Source: Branchiostoma floridae (Eukaryota > Chordata > Leptocardii > Amphioxiformes > Branchiostomatidae). From it: 64,000 bases of DNA. The stretch's first letter is position 1. Each line of letters starts with the position of its first letter. Both the position numbers and the translations under genes were made by a program. Under the pieces are notes generated by a model. That model was not told the DNA's origin. It saw only the letters and a list, made by a program, of their open reading frames with translations, and ran no database searches. Of this stretch, positions 12,225 to 23,169 are shown piece after piece. Location: contig NC_049994.1 of assembly GCF_000003815.2 (NCBI RefSeq), positions 5,333,670-5,397,669 of the forward strand, in the 5' to 3' direction.

Positions 12225-12890
12225 TGCACATGCTATGACGGCTACGACGAAACATCCACGATTTAGTTAAGGCATCAAAAACATTCAAATCGAAACGCCC
12301 CCCTCCCCCGACCGCCTAAAGCTGTTCTAGAACCCAAAGTCAGTCACTTCTTGCCGTCAGTGACGTCACGTTACGTCACAGCGCAACAAGAGTTGTAAAC
12401 ACATCGGCGAAAGTCACCTTGAAGAGAGGACGTCTACGTCGCATCTCTCAACCATTGCCCCGCGATTTTCTCAGAAAACTCAATAAAGATTTCATTTTTT
12501 CTAAAGTTCATTTTACAGCACAGTAGTCGAGACCGCAGGGCTACAGGTGAGACCCTTATTTGTTGTTGGTTTGTTGTTATCTATGAAAAATGTACATATA
12601 TTACATACAGATATTGGCATTGCGAGCAGGCCCCGCTTTAACCATGTTGCTGCGACGCGCTGTCGGGACGTACAACTGTGTTATCGCACGTCATATTTCC
12701 ACAAGTGAGCATGATACCAGTATATACATAGGTAGATACTAAGACGTTTCGTTTATATATGCGAATCAAAGTCTCGAAAATCGCAATTTGTTGAAGAAAC
12801 ATGTAGTACTCTGAACCTTTTAAATGTGGTAGAACTGCAAGCGCGGCGATCGTAGTAAACATCAACGAACATCAACCAACTCCAGGTAGG
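12225..12890 (+). promoter_or_regulatory. CRE/microexon module, copy 4 (right arm)
   Basis: Plus-strand order: CRE TGACGTCA at 12361-12368 with a second half site (TTACGTCA) just after, a pyrimidine tract ending TTTTACAG, a 28-nt segment at 12519-12546, donor GTGAGA, and a further donor-like CTCCAGGTAGGT near 12880. Splice signals are as good as those of real exons in this window, but no coding exon follows in frame. Confidence 0.4.
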
Positions 12891-13199
12891 TACAGCTAGC
12901 GCGGGTTATGAACGCCTCTTAAAGTGGAAATTGATTAAAAATGAGGATATCAGGGATTGAATTAGTGGGTTAAGTTTTGCGTTTCATGTGTAAGAAACAA
13001 GGTGCTGTGCCATCCTGTTACGGCAGGTGGTGACACACCGGCCAGAGCATAGATAAACAGGCGTTCGAATGACGAACGCTGTTCAAAGCGATTATCATAA
13101 TTTCAACAGCCCGTTTTGTACTTACGTATTTGATTGCAACTCAATAAATATATTTGAGCAGATTCTAAGAATAGAGTTGTATATATACATTTAGATAGT

Positions 13200-13460
13200 A
13201 AGAACTGACAGTGTATTCGAGCCCCTAGCCAAGTTTTCCAAAGTCGAAAAAAAAAAAGATTTGAAAGAACAACAACCAAGAGATTTTGTTTGGTAACGTT
13301 ATAGCATATTCTGTGTGTACAGTCATTTATTTAACTTTCAATTTCACAATGAGAACGATTTTTTCGCCCAACGTTTTTCGAATGCTCGCATCAGTATTGG
13401 GATATCCAGAGGATTTAATCCATATAATCAAATAAACATGGCCTGACTTCAAACCAACAG
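13200..13460. repeat. Dispersed repeat, right-arm copy
   Basis: Inverted partner of 3720-3990, same family as 21985-22345 and 33762-34020. It shows the GAATGCTCGCATCAG and TTCTGTGTGTACAGTCA words. No ORF is supported here. Confidence 0.5.
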
Positions 13461-13869
13461 TCTAACTGAAATGCTTTCTATACCTGGAACAAAAAAAACA
13501 AAAAAACTGCGACATAAATAACTTTGTCTCCGGATGTCTTTGCAACTATTTTAAGATCCTTTCTTTTGGGTCTCCGCCAGTTTGCCTGTTTGTGGATTAT
13601 AACTTGATATAACTTGATCTTTGACTCACAAAGCTGAGACTTGTACAGTGTAACGTCGATACTATCAACCGACAAGCCTTGTCACGTGCTTTCAGCATGC
13701 TGATCACGTGTTTACGTGTGCCGGCTCACGTGCCTTCTGCGTGATCATGCTGGAGTTAGTCTTTATTCACCTGTAATGAGTTGAGTTCAAGTGACTTGAA
13801 ACGTTATTAGATTTAGTAGCAAATCCTAAATCCTTCTTTTTTCAAGATCTAACAACTAGACTTACTCGA

Positions 13870-14530
13870 TTTGTATGAAACGAATCATCCACGATTTAGT
13901 CCAGGTGAATCAAAAACATTCAAATCGAAACGCACACCCCCTCCCCCCGCCGCCTAAAGCTGTTCTAGAACCAAATGTCCATCTTCACTTTTTGCCGTTA
14001 GTGACGTCAATTGCAAGTTACGTCACAGCGCAACAATAGTCGTAAACAATTCACCGCGAGTCACCTTGAAGAGAGGACGCCATCGTCGCATCTCTCGCTC
14101 ATCGCCGCAATTTTCTCAGAAAACTAAATAAAGATTCAGTACTTTTCTAACCGTTCTTTTTACAGCGCAGTAGTCGAGACCACAGGGCTTCAGGTGAGAC
14201 ACTCATTTGTTGTTGTTTTGCTGTTATCTATAAAAATGTACATATATTACATACAGATATTAGCACTGCGAGCAGGCCCCGCTATAACCATGTTGCTGCG
14301 ACGCGCTGCCGGGACGTACAATTGTTTTATCGCACTTCATATTTTTCACACGTTACCACGAAAGTAGTAGGTAAATCCGTGGAAATTTTTTGGTTCAAAT
14401 CAAAGTCGTGAACAGTATGCTGTGCAAAGAACAAAACATCTAAATGTGATATTCATAATTGTGAGCGCGATGAATGTTCAATACATTAGCAAGCGTAGAA
14501 AACATCAGCGAACATCAACCAACTCAAGGT
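13870..14530 (+). promoter_or_regulatory. CRE/microexon module, copy 5 (right arm, proximal to gene)
   Basis: CRE at 14002-14009 with TTACGTCA downstream, acceptor TTTTTACAG, 28-nt segment 14166-14193, donor GTGAGA, and CTCAAGGTAGGG near 14525. This is the module nearest the plus-strand gene, about 2.4 kb before its ATG. Confidence 0.4.
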
Positions 14531-15242
14531 AGGGACAACTCGCGCCGGTTATGAAATCATATACAAGTAAGTATTCATTTTATAGGATATCAGGGATTGA
14601 ATCACTACTAGGTTAAGTTTTGCGTTTTAGGTTGACGACATCATCTGAAGTACCGTCTTGTTACGGCAGGTGGCGCCTCATGGCGACACTTTGCGTTGAG
14701 GGCATAGAATAATGTTTTGGCGTTCTGTAAGCCGACGAACAAAATAAAATCTTCTTTAGTGTCTCCGTTTGAATACCGCGTGGTTTACTAGAGTAGCGCT
14801 ATCTGATTAATTCACTAGCAAACGAAGATTTTGTTCTTCTTCTACTAGTGAAATAATGAGATAGAAGGTACATGTTGTACAAGGATGTTATTTGATATAG
14901 CCTCCTTGAAGGGTACTATCTCATCTTCTAGTGAAATAATGAAATAGAAGTGTGCTATCTCATTAATTCACTTGTAGAGGATTGAATTGATTGACACATG
15001 AGACAGGCTGGTGCCATAATGCGACTCCGTTTGTACAAATTGTTTTCACAGGTTTAGTTATGTTTTTATGATATTGAAGCGAAAGAATGAGAGAGGTATC
15101 TAGTTTCATATATCAGATACGTTGTCAGGCAGTAGGATATGTGTAGATATGAAACATCCATATCATTATGATTATATTTCTAGTGGGAACTCTACTTTAC
15201 TCTGTACACATTGAAACAGAGATGCATGTTTGTGTGTGTGTA

Positions 15243-16315
15243 ACGGGGGCCGCCCTAAGATGGTTCCTGCCCTAAGATGCCACGGATTTTTTGCTGATCT
15301 TATTATGCATACGTACGCCGTGTTTGTTGCCACTGACTATGATGATTAGAAAGGTAAATAAACCAAGTCCAAACAAACAGCTTTTTTTTCTATTAAAAAA
15401 TGCTTACACATATTCACTTCCCTTCTTTTTTGAAGACAGAATTTTCACAATCATGTTGGTAGCGCCGAATCACTGTGGTCACCTGTTACTAGGTATTGGT
15501 GGCTCGTGTCCCTGAATATACAACCAGTACAAAACAGCCAGACAACTGCCATACTTATAAGAATTAAAGCTTCACAAAACACTATAAACATTGGTCTTCA
15601 AATATTTGTTGAGTAAAAGACTGGCCATAGAAAAAACAACATAAGCATCACCGCCGTTGTGTTCCCCAGGGAGTGTGGCCCCGCAGGTGGCAGACGAGCA
15701 AACGCCCAAGATATTTGTTATTGTAACAAATGATTCGTGCCCTCTATAATTATGAAACTTCACAGAGTGATGTCGAATGTGTTTCCCAATACGTGCACAA
15801 TTTTTTTAATTTTTTTTTTGTTGTTGTGATTTTGGCGTTGTCGTTTTTCGTAATGATTTTGTTAGTCGGGCCGCCGCATGCAGTCCGTTTCCCCCATTTC
15901 CCATGAAAACACGACCTGGATTGTGATAGAATCAGCCTTTCTCGCGGAAGACAAGAAGTACACACAATCACAATTCTACTGTCAAAAGAAAGCTAATATA
16001 TCATTAGATCAGAAGTTTTACTTATGTTTATCTAAATTGGTCACCAGCTTCCGAAGAGAGCAAATTACAAAAGCGTGACAAGTTAGGGCGCACTGTCTAA
16101 CGCAGCCCAAAATCAGCCCAAAAATGTTTGCCAGTTGTAACGCAGAGGTTGAAGGGTTCATGAACCGTATGAATGCATTATCTATTCAAGTATGGTCTTT
16201 AGATGAATGTGTTAAAAATTCATTGATCAAAACTTGACCACTCCTTGGAAACTAGTGATGGAGCGCCGTGAGTTCGAGCGCGTAAAAATACGCAGCATCT
16301 TAGGGCGGCCCCCGT
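15243..16315. mobile_element. 1,073-bp TIR element with TA target duplication
   Basis: The 20-bp termini ACGGGGGCCGCCCTAAGATG are exact inverted repeats and TA flanks both sides (15241-15242, 16316-16317). The left arm of the big palindrome keeps the uninterrupted site (near 1938, reading on the minus strand GTATGTGAA), which supports a TA duplication. The interior holds short open frames (15291-15515; 15572-15971 minus) that I cannot assign, so it is probably non-autonomous. A TA target suggests the Tc1/mariner or related group. Confidence 0.75.
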
Positions 16316-16699
16316 TATGTGATTTTTATCACCACATTTAGTTGCAGCAATCGTTTTTTTAGAGTAAGTTTTATGGATTGTGGATGATTTCGGTACAAAA
16401 TATTGTTACCCTATAGCGATGGTTGATATATAACAAAGACACGTGAAAATATATCACGAGAAACTCATGTGCACCTGCAGTCACAAAGCCACTGGGTCGT
16501 GACGTTGGTGTGGTACCAGAAACAACCGTCAGGGAGCGTTATTTCTTCCGAACAACATCAAGATCAACATCACCATGTCTTCCTACTCCAGCCGTGACAC
16601 TGATCAACCATAGCTGTAGATTAGGTCTGTCTAGAAATCAAACCTTCACTTTTTATCAATTAATAATTTGAATTTAAACGCGTGCATGATACAATGCGC

Positions 16700-16928
16700 T
16701 AGGCGGAAATATAAATAGTTTTTCCCGCAAATTATTTGCATCGTACTGCTCGAGCAAGAAGTAATTATTTTTTTCTCCCTCTCCGAAAGACAACGTCAGC
16801 TCGCCACAAGCAGCTTCGGTAGACTTCGGCAGACTTCGGCCATCCTCGTCAATCCCCGCCTACCACCATCACCGACGAGAGCCGAGTTCGTCAGTCTGCA
16901 GCAAACCAAACACTTTTTAACGTAGTCT
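16700..16928 (+). promoter_or_regulatory. Core promoter and 5'UTR of the 1,410-aa gene
   Basis: A TATAAATA box is at 16710-16717 and an octamer-type ATTTGCAT at 16734-16741. A pyrimidine-rich leader with repeated GACTTCGGC words then runs to the ATG at 16929. Because the coding region is one exon and starts within this leader, splicing is not needed for expression. Confidence 0.55.
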
Positions 16929-19900
16929 ATGCATCAATTGTTAAGTTGTTTTAAAAAGGTGCAAAAATCAGAAGAAAAAATTAATACTGTAGAAGATAAG
17001 TTGGATGTTAGTGCTAGTAGTGCTAACAGTAGTGCTGGGATAGGTTCCACAGTAAGCGTTGCGCAAAAGGAGCAAACATCAGAAGAGAAAATGAATACTG
17101 TGGAAGATAAGTTAGAAGTTAGTGCTAGTAGTGCTAGCAGTAGTGCCGGGCTAGGTCCCACACTAAGCGTTGCGCCCCCCTCCCCTGCGCAGTCGAACAC
17201 AGATGTATCAAAATATGCAGAGGAACTGATCAAAGACCCAACAGTCCTCCGCAGTGCGACCAGCGTCAGCAAGATGTTCAAAGGTGGCTCCAACAACAAC
17301 GTCACAACCATTTTTGCCAAAAACCTTATCGAATCCGCCACTTCAGACCTACTGATTGAAATTGAATCTTGCTCGTCTATGTCCAGCGGCAGCTGTGAGT
17401 CAGGTATGGACATGATGGATTCTGTCCTTGACATAACCGGACTCATCCACGCCGAGAAAAACCGAATCAAGGGCGAGTGCTCACGAGAAGACCTCGGTCT
17501 CCTCTCGCAGATCACGAAGTTCAAGCCGATCTCTCGTGAAACGACGGAGACTCACCAGAGGGAGAGCACACAAGAGCTCGTGCACAGGCGCGACTCCCAG
17601 GGTGCAACAACAGAGCATCTCCACAAAAGTCAGTCGATAACTACGATGGCCGATGTGAGACAAGGGAAGATCCGGACAGCATCTGGAAAGACGCTGCGGA
17701 TCAGATGCTCCAAGACGAACGAAATCCTCCGCCAGAAGATGATCTACAACGCCAGACAGGAGTTGGCGCCTCCGAAAAAGAAGAAGTTCAAAACTATCGC
17801 TAAGGCGATCGCCTGGACCATGAGAAACAGATTGGCGTTCATGAAGGGCGATGCCCCCAAAACTAAGGAACAGGAGGAAGAGGAGAAGATACAGAAGCTG
17901 GCAAAGATCTTCACCACAAACGTCATCAAAGGCGCAGTCAAGAAGTATGAGTTGGAAGAAAGGCAGGAGGCTATAAGGAAAGAAAGACGCCGTCGAGCCA
18001 ACCGGAGAAAATTCACAACCACCGCAAACTTCTTCGGGGAGTTAGAGGACTTTCCCGACCCTAGGCCGTGGGTTAAGAAGTTTGATAAGAACCACAACCC
18101 GAACAACAAGGCGCTGGCATACTGGGTCCGAGAGATCCAAAGGCAGGTGATGGTGCACGAGTTAGGCCCGCCCCCACCTGGCCTGGACCTATCCTGCAGC
18201 AACCTCTCCCTCAGGCACTCCAAACACTCCGATCTCAAGATGGCGTGTCATGCGGAGACCGAAGAGGAACCAACCATCTTCAGCGGGCGAAAGAACTCCA
18301 GTGTCTACTTCGCAGGCACTCCTCAAGTCCGCGAAGAGGATAAGCTCAGCATGGCTGTTGGAGGGGCACCGGAGGCCCTGCACTTCACCTCTCAGTCCAG
18401 TGCCGTGTCGCAGAAGAGCACTGTGACCAAATACGGGAAAGGCAAGAAGAAAGACACGGCTTCTCTGGAGACCAGTCAGGCGGTGAGGAAGACAACACTT
18501 GCGTTCACCCCTCCGCCTCCTCCTCCCCCACTGCCAGGCTGTCTCCCAGGAGGCAGTGCGCCAGCACAGGCCGCTCCTGTTGTATACACGACACAGACGG
18601 CAGAGGTGGGACAGCGCGCCACCGTCAGTTCCCGAGAGCAAGATGGTACCGAGGTGTCCACTGAGACTGCTACAATGGCAACCATGATGGAAGCCCAGTT
18701 CGCTGCACCGCCGGCAGCTCCCCCTCTTCCTCCCCCTGACTACTATCTGTTGGGCGGTGACGAGTCGGACGACGAGATGCCGAAGGAACAGGCACCACCG
18801 CCGGAGGCTGCCAGGCCGTATGTCCCGCCGAACTACCTGGGTCGGTTTCAGAGCCAGGGCTTCAGGCACGTCGAGTTCAACCCCTCCCCGCGAGGCAGCG
18901 CTAGTCCTGTTGGCAGGGACCGCACAAGCCAGGGAGTCCCAGACACGGCCCTTACAACAGCCTTGCGTGATGTTGGAGAGAGCAGGGACGCAACACATGG
19001 CATGATGCAACCTCGAAGGGACAGTCTTGCCTTCCGACTGCAGTCCCAGGCGACGCAGCTGAAGCACTCTACCACTGTGAGGAGGAAGACGTCTACAGGG
19101 GAGACGGAAGACACTGCCGAGGCATCGCACATGGTCGCCACAGTTCAGGCCGACAGAGTCCCATCACCGCCGCCCCTGCCGTCCTTTGGCCTGGGTTTAT
19201 TATCTGCACACCCAATGTCCATGTCTCCTTTATCATCGGTGACGCTGGGCCAAGCATTGCATGATGCAATGGGAAGAAGGGATCACGTGATGCCCGGGCA
19301 CATGCAGTCCAGCTCACCTGGAAACGATAGTTTGTCCTTCCGGCTTCAGTCCCAGGCAACCAACTTGAAACACTCTACCACTGTGAGGAGGAAGACGTCT
19401 ACAGGGGAGACTGAGGACACGGCAGAAGCATCGCACATGGTCGCGACTGTCCAGGCTGAGCGTATCCCGACTCCACCGCCGATGCCGGCTTTCGGCCTTG
19501 GTGCACATGCCCAGATAGCGCCACCGGCTGGACTAGCACTTCCCAGTGCTGCGCCAACTATGGGTCTGCTGTCACACAGCTCTGCCGCACCTGCCTTGCC
19601 CATGCCACTCTTGTCTCAAGGCCATGGACAAGGAGGAGGTACCTTCATGCGAAGTACTACAGCTTCCAACAAAATGACGCACAAGACTAAGGTCACGAAG
19701 GGTGATGAAACAGTAGAGAATGTGGCAGAGGCCAGCGAAACCGTGGGTACAATGGAGGTTGGCCATATCCCTGAACCGCCACCACTCCCGACCCGAGAGC
19801 AGCTGAGGCGCCCAAGTCTTCCAGGAGCCACACCACACTTCATGATGCATGGGGCAGGATTCGGACGAGTCCCCTCGCCCCCGGCTTTACCACCTATGGA

Positions 19901-21161
19901 GTTACTGTTGTCTGGAATCTCAGGTGGATTCGGACAAGTCCCCTTGCCCCCGGCTTTGCCACCTATGGAGCTACTAATGGCCGGAATCTCAGGTGGATTC
20001 GGACGAGTCCCCTCGCCCCCGGCTTTGCCACCTATGGAGCTACTGATGGCCGGAATCTCAGGTGGATTCGGGCGGCCTCAGCAAAACATGGCGGTACAGA
20101 TGGCAGGACCATCGGCTCTGTCAGCCCCTCAGTCCTCACTCTTGTCTCAAGGCCATGGACAAGGAGGAGGTACCTTCATGCGGAGCACTACCGCCTCCAA
20201 CAAAATGACGCACAAGACTAAGGTCACGAAGGGTGATGAAACGGTAGAAAATGTGGCAGAGGCCAGCGAAACCGTTGGTACAATGGAGGTTGGCCATATC
20301 CCTGAACCGCCACCACTCCCGACCACAGAGCAGCTGAGGCGCCCGAGTCTTCCACAAGCCACACCACAGCTTAACATGGCGCTACAAATGGCAGGACCTT
20401 CGGCTCTAGCAGCCCCTCAGAACCCGGCTTCTTTGATGTCTCCAGGCCATGGACAAGGCGGTGGTACCTTTATGAGGAGCACTACAGCTTCAAACAAAAT
20501 GACGCACAAGACTAAGGTCACGAAGGGTGATGAAACAGTAGAAAATGTGGCAGAGGCCAGCGAAACCGTGGGTACAATGGAGGTTGGCATTATCCCTGAA
20601 CCGCCACCACTCCCGACCACAGAGCAGCTGAGGCGCCCAAGTCTTCCAGGAGCCACGCCACACTTCATGATGCATGGGGCAGGATTCGGACGAGTCCCCT
20701 CGCCCCCGACTTTGCCACCAATAGAGCTACTGATGGCCGGAATATCAGATATGTCCGGACGGGTTCCCTCTCCTCCTACGCTGCCGCCGATGGAGTTTCT
20801 GATGTCCGAAATCAGATATACATCTAGACCCAATCCTCCTGCTTTACCAACAATGGAGTTTCTGATGTCCGGAATCTCAGGATCGCCGCGGCCACTTTTG
20901 GATCTGGTGGGATCCGGTCCCATGCAGCCTGAGAAGAGGAAAAAGGGCTCGACGCGCCAAGGGCACCAGGGGAAGCTTTCACTAGCCGATAGTAAAGCAG
21001 AAGATGAAGAACCAAGCACTTCTAAGAAATCTAGCGGCAGGCTCACCCCCTCTAAGCTAGTCGGCAAGATCAAAGGTAGCTTCACGAGGGTCAAAAGTTC
21101 GATTAAATCGAGGATATCCGGAGAAGAGAGCGACTCAAGCTTCTACTCGGATGACGACTGA
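16929..21161 (+). CDS. 1,410-aa proline-rich modular repeat protein, family unrecognised
   Basis: This is a single open exon. Residues 12-85 hold two 37-residue acidic/Ser repeats. Residues about 280-400 are strongly basic and charged, starting PPKKKKFKTIAKAIAW, with a likely helical E/K/R-rich stretch. From about 500 onward come repeated modules made of a Ser/Thr/Lys segment, an acidic TAEAS or VAEASETV core and a PPPLP-type proline run. Two units start near 19021 and 19330, three near 19618, 20148 and 20443, with V-P-S-P-P-A-L-P-P-M-E spacers between. Seven R-R-x-S/T sites recur, including LRRPSLP three times. The C-terminus is basic then acidic (SDDD end). No signal peptide or membrane helix is seen. 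An intracellular scaffold for SH3/WW/EVH1-type partners is possible; that is inference. Confidence 0.85.
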   Translation: MHQLLSCFKKVQKSEEKINTVEDKLDVSASSANSSAGIGSTVSVAQKEQTSEEKMNTVEDKLEVSASSASSSAGLGPTLSVAPPSPAQSNTDVSKYAEELIKDPTVLRSATSVSKMFKGGSNNNVTTIFAKNLIESATSDLLIEIESCSSMSSGSCESGMDMMDSVLDITGLIHAEKNRIKGECSREDLGLLSQITKFKPISRETTETHQRESTQELVHRRDSQGATTEHLHKSQSITTMADVRQGKIRTASGKTLRIRCSKTNEILRQKMIYNARQELAPPKKKKFKTIAKAIAWTMRNRLAFMKGDAPKTKEQEEEEKIQKLAKIFTTNVIKGAVKKYELEERQEAIRKERRRRANRRKFTTTANFFGELEDFPDPRPWVKKFDKNHNPNNKALAYWVREIQRQVMVHELGPPPPGLDLSCSNLSLRHSKHSDLKMACHAETEEEPTIFSGRKNSSVYFAGTPQVREEDKLSMAVGGAPEALHFTSQSSAVSQKSTVTKYGKGKKKDTASLETSQAVRKTTLAFTPPPPPPPLPGCLPGGSAPAQAAPVVYTTQTAEVGQRATVSSREQDGTEVSTETATMATMMEAQFAAPPAAPPLPPPDYYLLGGDESDDEMPKEQAPPPEAARPYVPPNYLGRFQSQGFRHVEFNPSPRGSASPVGRDRTSQGVPDTALTTALRDVGESRDATHGMMQPRRDSLAFRLQSQATQLKHSTTVRRKTSTGETEDTAEASHMVATVQADRVPSPPPLPSFGLGLLSAHPMSMSPLSSVTLGQALHDAMGRRDHVMPGHMQSSSPGNDSLSFRLQSQATNLKHSTTVRRKTSTGETEDTAEASHMVATVQAERIPTPPPMPAFGLGAHAQIAPPAGLALPSAAPTMGLLSHSSAAPALPMPLLSQGHGQGGGTFMRSTTASNKMTHKTKVTKGDETVENVAEASETVGTMEVGHIPEPPPLPTREQLRRPSLPGATPHFMMHGAGFGRVPSPPALPPMELLLSGISGGFGQVPLPPALPPMELLMAGISGGFGRVPSPPALPPMELLMAGISGGFGRPQQNMAVQMAGPSALSAPQSSLLSQGHGQGGGTFMRSTTASNKMTHKTKVTKGDETVENVAEASETVGTMEVGHIPEPPPLPTTEQLRRPSLPQATPQLNMALQMAGPSALAAPQNPASLMSPGHGQGGGTFMRSTTASNKMTHKTKVTKGDETVENVAEASETVGTMEVGIIPEPPPLPTTEQLRRPSLPGATPHFMMHGAGFGRVPSPPTLPPIELLMAGISDMSGRVPSPPTLPPMEFLMSEIRYTSRPNPPALPTMEFLMSGISGSPRPLLDLVGSGPMQPEKRKKGSTRQGHQGKLSLADSKAEDEEPSTSKKSSGRLTPSKLVGKIKGSFTRVKSSIKSRISGEESDSSFYSDDD

Positions 21162-21250
21162 TTTGTCGACATAAACATATTACCGGCGTGGCAGAAATCT
21201 CCACATATATGTTCGTTGTTCACGTTTGATGTTTGGAGTATCAGAAACAC

Positions 21251-21256
21251 AATAAA
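21251..21256 (+). terminator. Poly(A) signal of the 1,410-aa gene
   Basis: AATAAA lies 90 bp after the stop codon, a normal 3'UTR distance. Confidence 0.6.
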
Positions 21257-21259
21257 CAA

Positions 21260-23169
21260 TGATGAAAAAGGAAAATGAAAGAATCAACTGCACCTCAGGC
21301 TAGAAAGACCTTATTACAACTGCGCAGAGAGGGGACGCAATTCAAGCGTTTTCTGTAAGAGTCAAATAACAATAAGTTGCCAGGTGTCCATAAATATACA
21401 TGTACGATGGCAATATTTAGTGTTGTAAAGCTATGTGCGCATTGGTCACACATGCTGTCAATACGTATACGTGTTGGTAACGTCACAGTGCGAATTCCCT
21501 ATATCGGCTTTGAAAGGAAAGTTAATGTAAACCGTTGTATGTGGCTGACCAAAATTATACTAATGTTAACGTTTTTGCAACAGCGTCAATGTCAATACAC
21601 AACTTAAAATGGATTTTAACGCTTCGTACCTTCCTTGTAAAATCCTTGAGTCAACTACATCACGCCTGGCGATCATGTGTGTGTATATATACTTGTTTAA
21701 AATGTACAAATATATCATGTGTGTCTTTGTAAATTGTAAAAAACAGAAAGATGTTTCATCCGGAATAAATCTTCACGCCAATTTGCGCTTGCTTGTCTTA
21801 CTGTTGATTTGGTTACTTTCGTTGGTAAGTTCTAAAAGTCTCAGAATTAACGTGATGTTTACATGTAAGCGTGTGAGTGTGTTTGTGCGTGTGAATGTGT
21901 GTCTGTATTCTAGAGAGTGCAGAGACGAAAATCTATTCATACATAGGATTCGACTACGAGTTAGGCCATGTTGATTTGGGTGACATCCGAGCGTAATTTC
22001 CGGCCGTTTCCAGAATAAAAAAAGGTTTCAACCATACTTAAAATCGTACAAAACAGCTTCAGAATAAGCAAATGTATGCGGTGGATTGCAAAAATAAATA
22101 TCGGAAAACGTATGCAAATGTCATAGAATATTACAAGGTAAAAGAAGATGTGAAAGAACATAAAATGAAGAAGAAATTGTTCGGTATACTATATTCTGTG
22201 TGTTCAGTCATTTGTTCAACCTTCCTGGCCATTTTGATTTCATAATGGGGTAGCATTTTTTTGTGAAACTCTTTTTATTCGCACGCTCGCATCAGTTTTG
22301 GATTCACAGAGGATGTCATCCATAGGAACAAATTAAAATTGCCTTAGTTATTTCCCTTTCCCTGAGGATGTTGTTTGTCACGTCCATGAAATATTCACTG
22401 AGGCTATATTTATCTCCATGAAAATGCATTTTAGGGCAGCGAATGTTAAGGAACCCCGCGGTAGAAATCGGATGGTACCCAGGTTAGTTCTGATATATCT
22501 TGTACGTAAAGGATGCTGACTATATACCCTACCAAAATCATATACTGGCCACTGAAAGTGTTTGACGTTGTAACGTATATTCAGAAAACAATCAGTCAAC
22601 ACAAGAACTCGTTGGACTGAATAATTGCGGAACATATGCTGTGACGTTCGGTGCTCTATTCAGAATAATTCCAAACGAACTATAACAACGCCAACATTCG
22701 ACTTCACTGAAAGATCTTCTTCAAACGATCATGCAATCAGCCAACACATGGATTAGCTTGGATATTATCCGGAAATTAGTTCGCTCTGACGTTAATTATA
22801 CCCTATATACAGTCGCATACTAGTATCTCTCTGATATTCATTATACACTATATACTGTCGCTTCTGTGCAGTTATAGCAGAAGCGAACATAGGAGCTAAC
22901 TACTATCACGATGGTACCCAGGCTACACATGGATCCGTTGGATTGATTAACTAGTACTGCAGGACATGCATGCGTTCTGTGTTCTATTCAGAATAATTCC
23001 AAACGAACTATAACAAACAACGCTATCATTCGAATTCGCTCAAACATCAACACGCACAAAATTATAGCAACCCAAACCTGTGTGTTGAGTGCGAGGAATT
23101 AGGTTGCTGTACTCTAACGCACTGGTAGAGTTAGAGTCTTCAGAAGGTTGAGAGAAGTACATTGACACA
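21260..23169. other. Intergenic, repeats only
   Basis: A dispersed repeat occupies about 21985-22345 (same family as 3720-3990). A 65-bp block with AATTCCAAACGAACTATAAC is duplicated at 22651-22715 and 22978-23044. A minisatellite-like segment at 22790-22930 (CTATATACAGTCGC words) is related to 41065-41232. No gene is supported, and no clear TATA box was found before the next ATG. Confidence 0.5.

Larger units (their letters stand above)
12225..17165. repeat. Right arm of giant inverted repeat
   Basis: This is the inverted partner of 1-7190. It carries two tandem, diverged copies of a roughly 1.63-kb unit (12225 and 13870 onward) and leads into the 1,410-codon gene. Relative to the left arm it has one private insertion, at 15243-16315. 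Confidence 0.85.

Noticed and set aside
1-17165. Polinton/Maverick or other giant TIR transposon
   Set aside because: No integrase, DNA polymerase B, capsid or protease frame occurs between the arms, and the arms end in cellular-type gene starts.
17744-21094. Long minus-strand frames opposite the 1,410-codon gene (up to 313 codons)
   Set aside because: They follow the G+C-rich repeat composition of the plus-strand gene, change frame at repeat boundaries and have no start, splice or poly(A) support.
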